A DNA stretch of 64,000 nucleotides from Cryptomeria japonica (taxonomy: Eukaryota; Streptophyta; Pinopsida; Cupressales; Cupressaceae). The notes under the pieces were generated by a model, which saw only the letters and a program-made list of their open reading frames with translations, was not told where the DNA came from and searched no databases. Below, piece after piece: positions 1 through 13,389 of this stretch (the first letter of the stretch is position 1; each line of letters opens with the position of its first letter). The stretch spans positions 615,828,755-615,892,754 of the forward strand of contig NC_081409.1 in assembly GCF_030272615.1 (NCBI RefSeq). Reading direction: 5' to 3'. The position numbers and the translations under genes are program-made.

Positions 1-981
1 TAACTTGCTTGACATTGTTGTTGAAGTTGTCTGGGAGAGATATAGGTAAAACGTACTGCAACATTTATAAAATTTTCTTTTCATTATTTTTCCAAAACTA
101 GTAAACATAATACATAGAAAAGTACATACAATATACAAATATATATATAATATACCAGAATAATTACCTTAATGAAGGTATGCCAATCATGCATTTTCAT
201 CCTTGACCCAAATTCACCTTTCTTTTTTATGATATTGTTTATGATCACTGCAAATCCTATTTGAAATCAAATTTTTTTGTATGACTTCTTTTATAGCATT
301 GCTTTGCTTCTCCATTAATAACCAAGGAAGGGTGCTTATATCAATTTGGTCTCCATCGCTATTTAATTGAATGACATTTTTCATTGCATGATTGGCTTCT
401 TGAATGTCACTAAAAATTTTGACAATTTTTTCTTTGTCATGCCTTCCATCCAATATTTTCTATACATTTCTATTATATTCTTTCCGATATGCATTACATC
501 AAACAAATGCACAATTTATAGATGCTCATAGTAGGGCAACCTACTAAATTGTCCGGGATAACTTTTCAGTCCTTGTGGAAGCCAACCACTAATGCCTTGC
601 CGACCTTCATGAAGCATATAAGTTAAACAAATTAACAATGACAATCATTTCCAATTACATCATGAGTAAACAAAACACAATATAAAAATATAAATTCCAA
701 ACATATCATGTATGATAGATAAACAATTTGATCCAATGTATAACCTTGACGATTAATTCTATTATATTTTAAATTCCATAGGCGAGGTGTCATTCTTCAT
801 GGTTTTGATGCAGTCTCTTCTTTTCCATTGAAAATATGTTTTTCAGTAGTTCGATACTTATGATTTCTGTGGAGGAAGTGCCTATACTCATGAAACACCT
901 ACTTTTCTAAACTTGTTGAATGATGAGATTTCATCTTTGGACCACACATTGGACATGCAAATTTTCCCCTTGTTTGAAGAC

Positions 982-1091
982 CTACAAGATCATATATAAT
1001 TGGATTAAATATGTCAATTTTTATAATTATATATAATATCTACTTCATAAAATTAAATATCATTAAATTGCAGTCGAACGTTATAACATAC
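982..1091 (-). other. putative intron in the TNP2 pseudogene
   Basis: On the minus strand it begins GTATGT and ends TCTTGTAG. Splicing rebuilds a Gly codon and joins HDAPGLTHFC to GLQTRGKFACPMCG in one frame, as expected for TNP2 transposases. Confidence 0.65.
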
Positions 1092-1995
1092 CACAAAAAT
1101 GTGTTAGCCCTGGGGCATCATGAATTGTCCATACAAGCATTGCATGGAATTGAAATTGTCTTTGTCCTTTTGGTCTTGAGACGTCATACATAGTGACACC
1201 ATTCCATAACTTTAGTAACTCGTCGATAAGAGGCTCGATATATACATTGATATCTTTAAATTGGTACTAACCTAGTTGAATGAACATAAACATTACCTAA
1301 TTATTATAACCATTTTACTGCAATATATATAAATTAATGTACATGACTATTAAATGAAAAAAATATAAGTCATTATGGAATAAATAAGACAAATGAGATG
1401 ATACTACATTAAAGAAAATTGATGTAAACAAATACTTGGAACAATCATTGCCAACATTATGTGCTTCCTCTTTATTGACATCCATGGAGGAATGCTATTG
1501 TTTATAACAAAAAAAGGCCACACTGAGTAAATAGATCTCAACTCTCCAAATGGATTGACATCGTCCGATGCCAATGAAAGCCTGAGATTATGAGGTTCTT
1601 CTTTAAAGTGTGGCCATTTTTCCTCCATGTCCCTAAATGCATAACCATTCATAGGCATTCAAAGAATGTCATCTCCACTTTTATTCCTTGCATGGTAATC
1701 CATAAATTGTGCTAAGGTTTTGCACCTAAATAATCGTTGCATACGTGCTATAATGGGAATTTAATGAAGAACCTTGTGAGGCACCTTTTTTGTTAGTTGA
1801 TTTGATCAATATCTACTGATATGACATTTTGGGCATTCTGTTGCAAATTCATGTTGTTTATGATATATAATATGATCATTTGGACATGCATCTATTGCTT
1901 GATACTCCATTCCAATATCTTTCATAATGGCAAATAAATCTCAGTATGAGCGAGGTAAAGTATTTGATGGTGGTAACAAAAATTCACCTATCAAT

Positions 1996-2116
1996 CTACA
2001 ACAAAAGAATATTTTGTTAATATAAAGAATATTAATGGTACACATTTCATCCTTTATTTACTAGTGATGAACTAACAACAAAAATAGATGAAAAAAGATG
2101 ACATATATGACAATAC
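1996..2116 (-). other. putative intron in the TNP2 pseudogene
   Basis: On the minus strand the segment begins GTATTG after ..TTAAG and ends TTGTTGTAG before ATTGATAGG. Removing it joins the LKVMNGLSN segment in frame to LIGEFLLPPSNTLP, which is the order expected in TNP2 proteins. Confidence 0.6.
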
Positions 2117-2366
2117 CTTAACATTCGTGAGATTTATATGTTGGATAAACCATTCATAACTTTCAAGTTCAACACCAACAATACAATAGAGAGAAGAGTT
2201 GTTTGGGAGCCTTCATAAAGGGGCTTGTATGCCTCCTCAAGTACAGGTAAATCATGAACATCATTAAAGTCATCTCGATCATCATGATCAACTGCACCAC
2301 TAAATATGTCATGGATCAATGTATTTGTACCATCATCTTCAACCATGTTTTCTGACACCTGATCAT

Positions 2367-2371
2367 CTTCT
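2367..2371. repeat. target-site duplication, left copy (CTTCT)
   Basis: Five bases immediately before the TGTTGG of the 5' LTR. They are identical to the five bases following the 3' LTR, as expected for copia integration. Confidence 0.9.
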
Positions 2372-2519
2372 TGTTGGAAATATGCTGGATCTGGTTAAGT
2401 GTTGTTATTATTGGCGCTCCGGTATAAGGTTTATAATTGAATTAATTGTTGTTATTGTTAGTAAATTGTTTCACCCCCCCCCCCTCTCAGTTTACTTCCT
2501 GTATCAATGCATTCCAACA
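2372..2519 (+). repeat. 5' LTR of the copia element, internally deleted (148 bp)
   Basis: The first about 40 bases match the start of the 3' LTR (TGTTxGxAATATGCTGGAT..). From about 2410 onward the sequence matches the last 110 or so bases of the 3' LTR (CTCCGGTATAAGGTTTATAA.. and the CCCC-CTCTCAGTTTACT run). About 1 kb present in the 3' LTR is absent. Both ends are intact, so this is an internal deletion rather than truncation. Confidence 0.85.
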
Positions 2520-2521
2520 AT

Positions 2522-2533
2522 TGGTATCAGAGC
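2522..2533 (+). promoter_or_regulatory. primer binding site, initiator tRNA-Met
   Basis: TGGTATCAGAGC lies two bases after the 5' LTR. This is the standard primer binding site of plant Ty1/copia elements. Confidence 0.9.
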
Positions 2534-2574
2534 GAGGTCCTCTTTGTAGAAGCCTAACCGCTTGAGGAGATCTG

Positions 2575-5500
2575 ATGGCAACTGCATCTAGTTCTACATT
2601 CAATCCTTACGGGAAGGAGAGTCCCAGATTTGATGGTACAAATTACAAGATATGGAAGGAGTGAATGAAGATTCATCTCAGATGTCTTGGAGCTAAAGTA
2701 TGGGAGATAGTGGAGAAAGGGTATGTACCTCATGATCCTAATTCTAGAACACCAGCCCCTGCCGATAAAAATGATGTGAGAGAAAAATAAGCATTGTTGA
2801 GTGCCCTATCTGATGAAAAGCTATTGAATGTCATAGAGTTGGAGAATGCTAAGCTGATCTGGACAAAGCTTTAAACTCTTAATGAAGGTGACTAGGATAT
2901 GAAGATTGATAAACTTGAAGGTTTTCGGGTAAGATATGAAACTTTAAAGATGGAAGAAGATGAGAAGATAAGTTCTTTCATGGATAGAGTCAATGAGATT
3001 ATCATGGGTATCAAATATTGTGGCGGATCTGTTAGTGAAGATGAGATAGTGTCAAAATTTCTAAGAGTTCTACCTCTAGTTTACAAGATGAAGGCTATTG
3101 CTATCAATGAACTCCAGACAATGTCAAGTACCCCTGTGACCAGAGATACACTACTTGGGAAATTGACTTCTTTTTAACTTGAATAACTTGGACATCAGAG
3201 TGCTGCTAAAATTGAGACTGCATTTAGAGAATTTGCATTCGATAAAAAGAGGATAGATTGGAAAGAGATGTATGCTAAGGATATGGAGGAAATGGAGAAA
3301 GAGATCTTGAAGAGATGAAAGCCCTTATTGCTATAAGAATTCCTAAAGGACCATCTGGAAGTAAGTATGAAGGAAAATTCCCTTTTAAATGTTTTTCATC
3401 CAATAAGATTGGTCATTTTGCATCTAGATGTCCTGAGAGAGCTACTAGGAATCATGAAATATTTATGAGGAATTATAAGCCTAATCCTGAATATTAGAGC
3501 AGACCTAGATTCAGAAGGAATAAGGATAAATCATGTTATTATGATGGTGATGATGATGGTATTTTTGATGATGATGATGAACTTGTGAGTGGATACGGTA
3601 ATGGTGCTTCATCCGACAAAGATTGGGTCTTTATTGCTATCAAGGATGATTATCTTAAATCTATCATTGAACCAACACATATTGAGGAAAAGGCCTTGGC
3701 TGATAAAATTGAAGAGAAGGATGAATGGGTTATAGACAATGGATTCTCACATCACATGACTGGTGACAAAAGAAAGTTCTTATCATTGCAAGAATTTGAT
3801 GGTGGCTTGGTCAGATTTGGAGACAACAAGGCATGTAGGATCAAAAGCAAAGGAACAATATCATTGGATAGTAAGACTAATACTGATAATGGCTATTATG
3901 TTGAAGGCTTAAAGAATAATATTTTAAGTGTAGGTTAGATGGTGGATACAAGATTTCATTTGCAATTCAAGGATGTAAAATGCAAGATCACTAATAAATC
4001 TGGATTGGATATTGCTTCCGGAACTCAGACTAATGGTAATATCTTTCATTTGAACTTTGGTGAGAAGGCTTGCTTGATTGCTCAGATTGATGAGAGTTGG
4101 TTATGGCAAAAGAGGATGTGTCATGCTAATTTTGATTGCATAGTAAAGATCAGTTCAATACCAGCTGCTAGAGATTTGCCCAAGATTGTTAAACCTCATA
4201 ATCTGGTATGTAGAGAATGTCAAAATGGGTAAGCAAGTTAGAACTTCTTTCAGGAGTGTACATGATAAATCTAATAAAATTATCGATCTTATTCATACTA
4301 ATTTATATGGACCGACAAGGACTAAAATCTTTCAAGGTGATATATATTTTATGTTACTTATTGATGATTATTCTAGAATGATGTGGGTGGCATTTTTAAA
4401 AGAGAAATATGAAGCTTTTGAGAATTTCAAAATCTTTAAGGCTATGGTTGAGACTGAGACAGGACTGAAGATAAAGTGCTTAAGATAAGATCATGGTGGT
4501 GAGTTTACATCTGGTGAGTTCAACAACTTTTGTGAAAGGAATGGTATTAGGAGACAACTTTCTGCACCTAGAACCCCGCAATAGAACGGATTGGTGGAAA
4601 GAGAGAACACAACAATTTTGGATGCTGCAAGGAATATGATGACTGAAGCTAAATAACATGATATCTATTGGAGAGAGGTTGTCAATACCGCTATATACAC
4701 TTTCAATAGAGTACACATTAAAGGTGATATCGGTAAGACTCCTTATGAACTATGGTTTGGTCATACTCCTACTGTCAGATATTTCATAATTTTTGGAAGC
4801 AAATGTTACATTAGAAGAGATGATGCACTAGGAAAGTTTGATCCTATAAGTGATGAAGGAATATTTTTGGGTTATTCTACTAAGAGAAAAACATATAGAT
4901 CTTATAACAAAATATTGAATAGGATATTGGAAAGCATAAATGTCAAGGTGGATGAGCATGGTAGTAATCAAATCAGAGCATATGATTATAGACTGGAAGA
5001 TGAATTTATCAGATCTGAACCAGTAATGCAAGAATCAGTTTAGAACAGTGAACCAGTGACACCAGTAGCATCAAAAAATTCAACAATGACAGTGGAACAA
5101 CAAAATGAGTTAGAAAATCAAGAAAATTCAAAGACTCCTAGGTATGTAAAGCTAAATCATTTTAAAGATAAGATCTTTGGGGATTATTGCAAGGTGTGCG
5201 CCCTTGGTTTCCTTGTGTTGTGCACCATAGTGCTTGGATTTGTGACATGATATTCATTCTTTTTTGGCAAGAAGTTGGTTTCATGGCTTGGTAAGAAATA
5301 ATCATGCACTTCATTGTCTACAATTGAAGCATAATATGTTGTAGCTGGTACCAACTGTACTCAAATTTTATGGATGAAACTAATGTTAAAAGATATAAGG
5401 GTAAGCTATGATGAGCCTATTGTTATTCATTGTGATAATACTATTGCTATTGATATGTCAAAGAATCTGGTATTTCATTCCAAATCAAAACACATTTCTA

Positions 5501-5640
5501 TAAGGTATAATTTCTTGAAGGAAAAGGTTGAAGCAAAGGAAGTCAGATTGGTTTATGTGCCTACTAAGGAACATATTGCAAATATTCTAATGAAACCATT
5601 GCCTAATTTTTTTTTTTAATATCTCACAGATCAGTTGGGG
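2575..5640 (+). pseudogene. copia gag-pol polyprotein remnant (RT deleted)
   Basis: A decayed polyprotein starts at the ATG at 2575 and is spread over three frames. Gag (2575-3500) has a stop after about 29 codons and a zinc knuckle near 3388 whose second Cys is Ser (CFSS..GHFASRC). Protease near 3727 reads WVIDNG where DSG is usual. The pre-integrase zinc region near 4110 has lost its first His (LWQKR) but keeps CREC. In integrase the first catalytic Asp is Asn (LIHTNLYGP), while DHGGEF and VEREN keep the other two acidic residues. After about 5190 the sequence jumps to an RNase H tail (VIHCDNTIAIDMSKN, then KHISIRYNFLKEKV), so nearly all of the reverse transcriptase is missing. Multiple stops and two frame changes make it inactive. 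Confidence 0.88.
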
Positions 5641-5928
5641 GTTACCAACCCTCCAGAAGAGACTTAGAGATGCAGAGATGCATCAATCTAGTGAGCTTAT
5701 TAGACATACTTTTCTAATCCGGGTTGATGAAGATGGTGCTACTACTCAGGGGGAGTAGTTAGCTATTTGGTTCAGTACTCTTGGCTTAGTATCCATCCTT
5801 TGTCATTGATGTCAAAGGGGGAAAAGGTATTCCTGTGAAAACTGTTAGATCTTTTGATGGTATTTTGGAGTTTGTTGGCATTCCTTGGCAATTGGATGTT
5901 TTTCACATTCAGTATTTCCATCAATGCC

Positions 5929-5939
5929 AAAGGGGGAGA
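5929..5939 (+). promoter_or_regulatory. polypurine tract
   Basis: AAAGGGGGAGA sits one base before the 3' LTR, the usual plus-strand priming site. Confidence 0.85.
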
Positions 5940-5940
5940 T

Positions 5941-7108
5941 TGTTTGCAATATGCTGGATTTGGTTAAGTGTTGTCATTGAGGTTAGTCTTGGTGATCATT
6001 TTGGTTTTGGCTATGATTCTGATCCGGTATGATTAGACCTTTGGAATTGGTTTTGGATGCTTATTCTGATGGTTACATGCTTGCTATATTCTAGTGGTTT
6101 CATGGTTTGGTTATCACTTTTGGCATTTCCGGTTACCAGTTGGTTTATGCCTTTACGTGCTAGCTTTTGGCTTTACCAACTTTTGGCGTTCCTAGTTAGC
6201 TTTATCGGTATGATGTTCTGGTGACTTGGTCAGTGGATTTTGGGTCCAGTTTATGGAATTGGGTTCTTCTTGATCATATCCCAAGCATTTGGCAAATTTG
6301 CATTGGATGGTGTGCTATTATGGTGGTCCTATTTAGATCTGGTTAAACTTTCACTGAGGGTTTCTACCGGCAAGTGAAGCATGTTGTATCTTGGTCTTAG
6401 CGGAATCCTTGATGGATATAATTGTGTGGTTACTTGATTTAGGTCGATGCTATGCAATCTAAATCATAATATTGGTTTGGTGGTATCATGTGATGTAATT
6501 TTGGTATTTATGGGTTTATGGGTTTAGGGTTTAGTCGACCTTGTCAATAAGGTTGATGATTTGTATTTATAGGTGACCTATTCATGTTAATGAACATGCG
6601 ATGGTTATGTTTGGTTAATTCTGCATTATCAGAGAAGGATTAAGTACGAATAAAATCATATCATTCAGGTGAATATTGGAAAGGTTTTGTATTGTAGAGC
6701 AGACATCAATGCTTAACTAGAACTATATCAGGCATTTATAGATGCTACTTTCATAGTTCATTGTTTTCCGGATTATAGTCCGATGATTTTGTAAGTTAGT
6801 GAGACTTCCTTTTGTGATGAGCACTACGCTCTAGGTTGTTGGCCTTTCTGCATGTGCATACCCCATTGTAATTATTCATAATATTATTGTAGAGTATTCA
6901 TCTGATTGTGGGTAGGGTTTCCCACCGTGGTTTTTCTTTTTGTGGGTTTTCCACGTCATATTGGTGTTATGTGTGTTGTGCTTTCATGTTATATTCTTCA
7001 TTGGGTTGTGCTCTGGTATAAGGTTTATAATTGAATTATTTGTGGTTATTGTTAGTAAACTGATTCACCCCCCTCTCAGTTTACTACTGGTATCAGTGCA
7101 TTCCAACA
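5941..7108 (+). repeat. 3' LTR of the copia element (1168 bp)
   Basis: It starts TGTTTG and ends CCAACA next to the target-site duplication. Its two ends match those of the short 5' LTR. It is the only full-length LTR of this element in the window. Confidence 0.88.
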
Positions 7109-7113
7109 CTTCT
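7109..7113. repeat. target-site duplication, right copy (CTTCT)
   Basis: Five bases immediately after the CCAACA end of the 3' LTR, identical to 2367-2371. Confidence 0.9.
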
Positions 7114-7560
7114 TCCATAGGATCAATAACTTCATCTTTGATATTGACAACACCATGTTCCTCCGCTTGCAAAACCACATTCTCCGGGCCGTGATAATCC
7201 ATATCATGTGCCCTAAGGTGCCCCACCATTATAATAATGATCAACACAAATAAACCATGATCATGATCAATTGATTTTTGGTATATTAAAAAAATGTTAA
7301 AACAATATAAACATTTACAAATTCAATCAATATAAAGACATTTAATGAACATCTTACCAATGGATGATAATCATGCCCCCCTTATGACCATGTTGCCTAC
7401 AATGTTTCTTAGTTGTTGTGATTAAAAGTCTTCTCATCTTTAAGCCCTTGCAATTATTGCAAGGACAATAACATTTCCCATCACCCTTTCTTTTCAATTT
7501 AGCCCACAATCTAGCAATTGTGTCTTCATTTTTTTATGAAATAATATTATCTGACATGAT
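7114..7560 (-). pseudogene. CACTA TNP2-like transposase, N-terminal part
   Basis: The minus-strand reading continues the gene at 1-2366 after the copia insertion. An acidic stretch (NIKDEVIDPMEEV, 7113-7150) runs into the 2358 segment. Further upstream on the minus strand, 7350-7560, there is a Cys/His-rich stretch (CYCPCNNCKGL, then KHCRQHGHKGG) that resembles the N-terminal transposase-associated region of CACTA proteins. An intron or degraded sequence separates these two pieces at about 7250-7360. The start codon is probably the ATG near 7555 (MSDNII). Confidence 0.6.
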
Positions 7561-10269
<2,709 letters not shown>

Positions 10270-10850
10270 TGTGAGATTTGACTAAATATTGTAGCTATCC
10301 AAGATTGAGGAACTTCTACGAAAGAACAAGAGAGATCAACTAGGAGAGAATTTTTTTATTTCTGATACAAATGATAAATTATAATAGATTAGATTATATT
10401 TGATTGTAAGAAAAGCCCCCTATTTATATATACCAAGGTGAGAAATAGGATTGAATTATATAATGACATACATATTAATCTTATGCCTTGAGACATAAAG
10501 TGATAACTGTCCTATGTGCACCTTAAGTAAACTTAAGTAAAAAGTGTGTATAGGTCCTATGTGATGAACTAGCTAGGTAAAACAACCCTTTCACACGAAC
10601 ACCTCCCATTAAGTGAAACTTAGGGAGAATGAACAAGATTCACTAATGTAAAATTGGTCTTAAATTCTAGGTCATGTTAGGTACCCATGTACAAACGCAA
10701 TATATCATGAATAGAAAAAATGATAAAATATAATAGGAAAAAACTCCTTCCCTACAAAGAGAAAAAAAATAATATCAAAGAAGAATGAAAGGATAAAAAC
10801 CCATATGAGAAGAAGTTACCAATTGAGAAAGCAGAAGAGAGATTATGTGA
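10270..10850 (-). repeat. probable copia LTR, minus orientation (solo or remnant)
   Basis: Read on the minus strand, the segment ends ..AAATCTCACA and is followed at once by TGGTATAGAG, a damaged copy of the copia primer binding site. A TATA box (TATATAAATA, 10421-10430) lies about 150 bases upstream of that end, as expected for an LTR promoter. The left end near 10850 is uncertain. A G-rich run on the minus strand (10848-10860) could be a purine tract. No gag or pol lies to the left, so this may be a solo LTR or what is left after a deletion. Confidence 0.45.
10421..10430 (-). promoter_or_regulatory. TATA box of the putative LTR
   Basis: TATATAAATA on the minus strand, followed by GGGGGCTTTTC. 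It is the best promoter-like word in this LTR candidate. Confidence 0.45.
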
Positions 10851-13389
10851 TCCCCCTCAATGTAGAGTCTCCTATAATGATGATATATTCCCAACAATAA
10901 ATGTTAAAGATTATCCAATAATGTCGAACAACATTCCTACCATTACAAATAAATAAAACTAAGAATGGATGTAGGATATATTCCCATTCTTGGAAGAAAG
11001 ATGAGGGAAGAAAGATGATGTGTGATGTATTTGAATTATGCTCAAGTGTCCCCATGTTGATGACAAAATCTACCATAAATAACCTAGGCATTCTAGACCA
11101 AATTAATGAAGATGAAAATCCAAAATATAACATAGATGATCTTAGAACATAATATAAAGACAAATTTATGTCCTCTAAACATAAATGTCTCCTCCAAATG
11201 TTGCTCAAGAAGATCCACACTCATGTTGAATTATGATGAATGATCATGTGTAGAATGAAATAGAGGGTTTGAATGTTCCTTCACAAGAATAGAGAATACT
11301 CATCTTCACCAAAGAGAATATGCATGTAATCAATTATGCCTCCAAAATCTAAAATGTGGAACTCTACAAAAAAACCTACAAGTCTATCAATTATTTATCC
11401 AAACTAGGGAAATTTGGAAGATAACATATATGTTATGCTACACTGATTCACAAGTAGCCATGGATGTGAAAACACAAGCATCATAAAATGCAATAGTAGA
11501 TGATATCTCAATGCATGTCATTTGACTACATTGATCATCCCCAAAATATGGTGGGTAAAAGTACAAAGCTATGTCACACTTTTATAAAACAAAGTAATCA
11601 ACACTGATCCAAAATTTTAACTTGAATCAATAAAAAGTGATAGATCTTTTTAATATTGAAATGATGTAAACTAATAAAATGTATATTCTTTAGTGTATTT
11701 ATGTACTTGAAACTTTAGTGCATAGATGGAATTTTTTCCCAATTTTGATAAATACATTTAAAAAAAATATATTAAAATGTGTATGTATTGAAAACACAAC
11801 TGTTTCTATGGGACATCACCTTTTGTCTTAAATATTTATCTAAAATAAATAATTTTTTAAACCATCTTGACATAAAATATTTTTTTATACCATCTTGACA
11901 TTAAATATTTTATCTCAAGCATCATATTATTTTCGATTTTTTTAAAATAAACTATAGCATTTTTTCTTTATATGATGACCAGTCTTATATTTTGATGTTA
12001 ATATCCTACTTTTAGTTATAAAAAAATATAATAATAATTAAAATAAATTTATTTATGAAAATTGCACTTATGGATCTACCAAAGGTATTATTATATTTTA
12101 AAAAAGGTTATTTACATGAGTAGGAGTTGTTGAAATATCAATTTTTTTGAATAGTTTTTTTTTTGGTAAGTTGGCCTAAATTATGGATATATCCAACTTA
12201 GCTAGAATGAATCTAGCTCGATCATATGTTTGAACAAAACTGATTTTTGGTTAGAAATGCTTAAATTTACTTGTGCTGATAAGTTAGATGAAAGTGTGAC
12301 AAAATTTTATACTTTTACTAGGTTGTTTCCTCACAAGATGTTGAAGTAAGAGCACTGGATAAATCTGTTTATGCCAATTCAAAATAATTTAGAAAATAAA
12401 TGCCATTGATAATGCATAGCTATTTCAATTGATGAATAAGGAAGTTTCAAACCATAAAGTTCTTTTAGCAAGCATTCATCTATTGTTTTCCTTTTCTTCC
12501 CATAGTAATCACATTTAACTTTTCATGGAGTAGGAGACATGATTATATCCACAAAAAAAACACAATATTATCCCCAAAATTTTCAATTGAGAATCCCCTC
12601 TAGCAATATATGATCTTGACACTTTATGCTCAGTGCAATTACAAGTGCTATTTTCCAAAAACAACAAACTTGACATAATCATACTATATGTAAATGCCAA
12701 ATTTGGCCACAAATTAAAAGTATGTTTCGACTCAAAATTATTAGCTACTTAGCAACACAAAGAAATTTCAGTCTAAAACTCATAAAGAAACAAAAATGTA
12801 ATAATTATGTAACGTAAAATTTAACTTACATAAATTCATAATCATGTTAACAGTTCTTATCATTTGAAAATCATAAGATCTTATCTAAACAATTTAAGTT
12901 TGATCTAGATTGACTTCTTGTTAAGTTTATGAGTGATTTCATACCAAATATTAAGTTATAAACATCAATCATTGAATCAATTTGAAATTAAAATTCGCAT
13001 AAATAACTCTTGGTTTAGTGAATTAAAATTATAATAATTAAATATTTAAATCTAATTAAGAAATCAATTCTAACTTAGAACAATATACAAAAGAAACTAT
13101 TAAACTTTATAAGTTAACTCAACAAAACACTTATTAATATTTGTAACTCTTCCTTCCCCATTTAAATAATTTTGACAAATCCACAACATAACAATTTCAT
13201 TGATCAAAAGGCTTGATAAATTAATTAATATTATATTTAAAAACATGTGGAATTATTTCTCATGCTTCTTACAAGGTTTTCATTTCAAAAAGAGTTTATA
13301 CTAAGAGAGCACAAAATATAGAGTAGAGTTCTGCTAGTGACATTAAAATATTTTCAGTTTGCTACAACTTAAATCATACAAATTAACTA
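10851..13389. other. AT-rich spacer, no gene recognised
   Basis: No family motif on either strand. The 125-codon minus-strand frame at 10843-11220 has unremarkable composition and no recognisable domain. Long A and T runs (for example 11760-12070) suggest old, unconstrained DNA. Confidence 0.6.

Larger units (their letters stand above)
1..2366 (-). pseudogene. CACTA (En/Spm-type) TNP2-like transposase, main part
   Basis: This is a decayed DNA-transposon transposase read on the minus strand from 2366 downward. Short stretches match the TNP2 family as I know it: EEAYKPLYEGSQTTLLS near 2200, IDACPNDHIIYHKQHEFATE near 1860, a WPHFKEEPHNLRLSLASDD block near 1590, VYIEPLIDELLKLW near 1220, and FDVMHIGKNI near 500. 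Two putative introns (1996-2116 and 982-1091) have GT..AG ends and keep the reading frame across the junction, which supports a real spliced gene. Stops and small indels break it in several places, for example a TAA after LSNI near 2134. The N-terminal part lies at 7114-7560, beyond an inserted copia element. The C-terminal part runs off the left edge. No complete TNP2 domain remains, so it is very unlikely to act. Confidence 0.85.
2372..7108 (+). mobile_element. Ty1/copia LTR retrotransposon, defective, inserted in the CACTA element
   Basis: The element starts TGTTGG at 2372 and ends CCAACA at 7108, with CTTCT directly repeated on both sides (2367-2371 and 7109-7113). The initiator-Met primer binding site and a purine tract are in the expected places. 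The gene order gag, protease, integrase, RNase H is that of Ty1/copia. The element is only 4.7 kb because most of the reverse transcriptase and about 1 kb of the 5' LTR are missing. It interrupts the minus-strand TNP2 gene, whose sequence resumes directly after the right target-site copy, so it inserted later than the CACTA element. Confidence 0.92.

Noticed and set aside
10843-11220. 125-codon minus-strand frame as a host gene
   Set aside because: Composition is not protein-like, no domain is visible, and no intron signals were found nearby.
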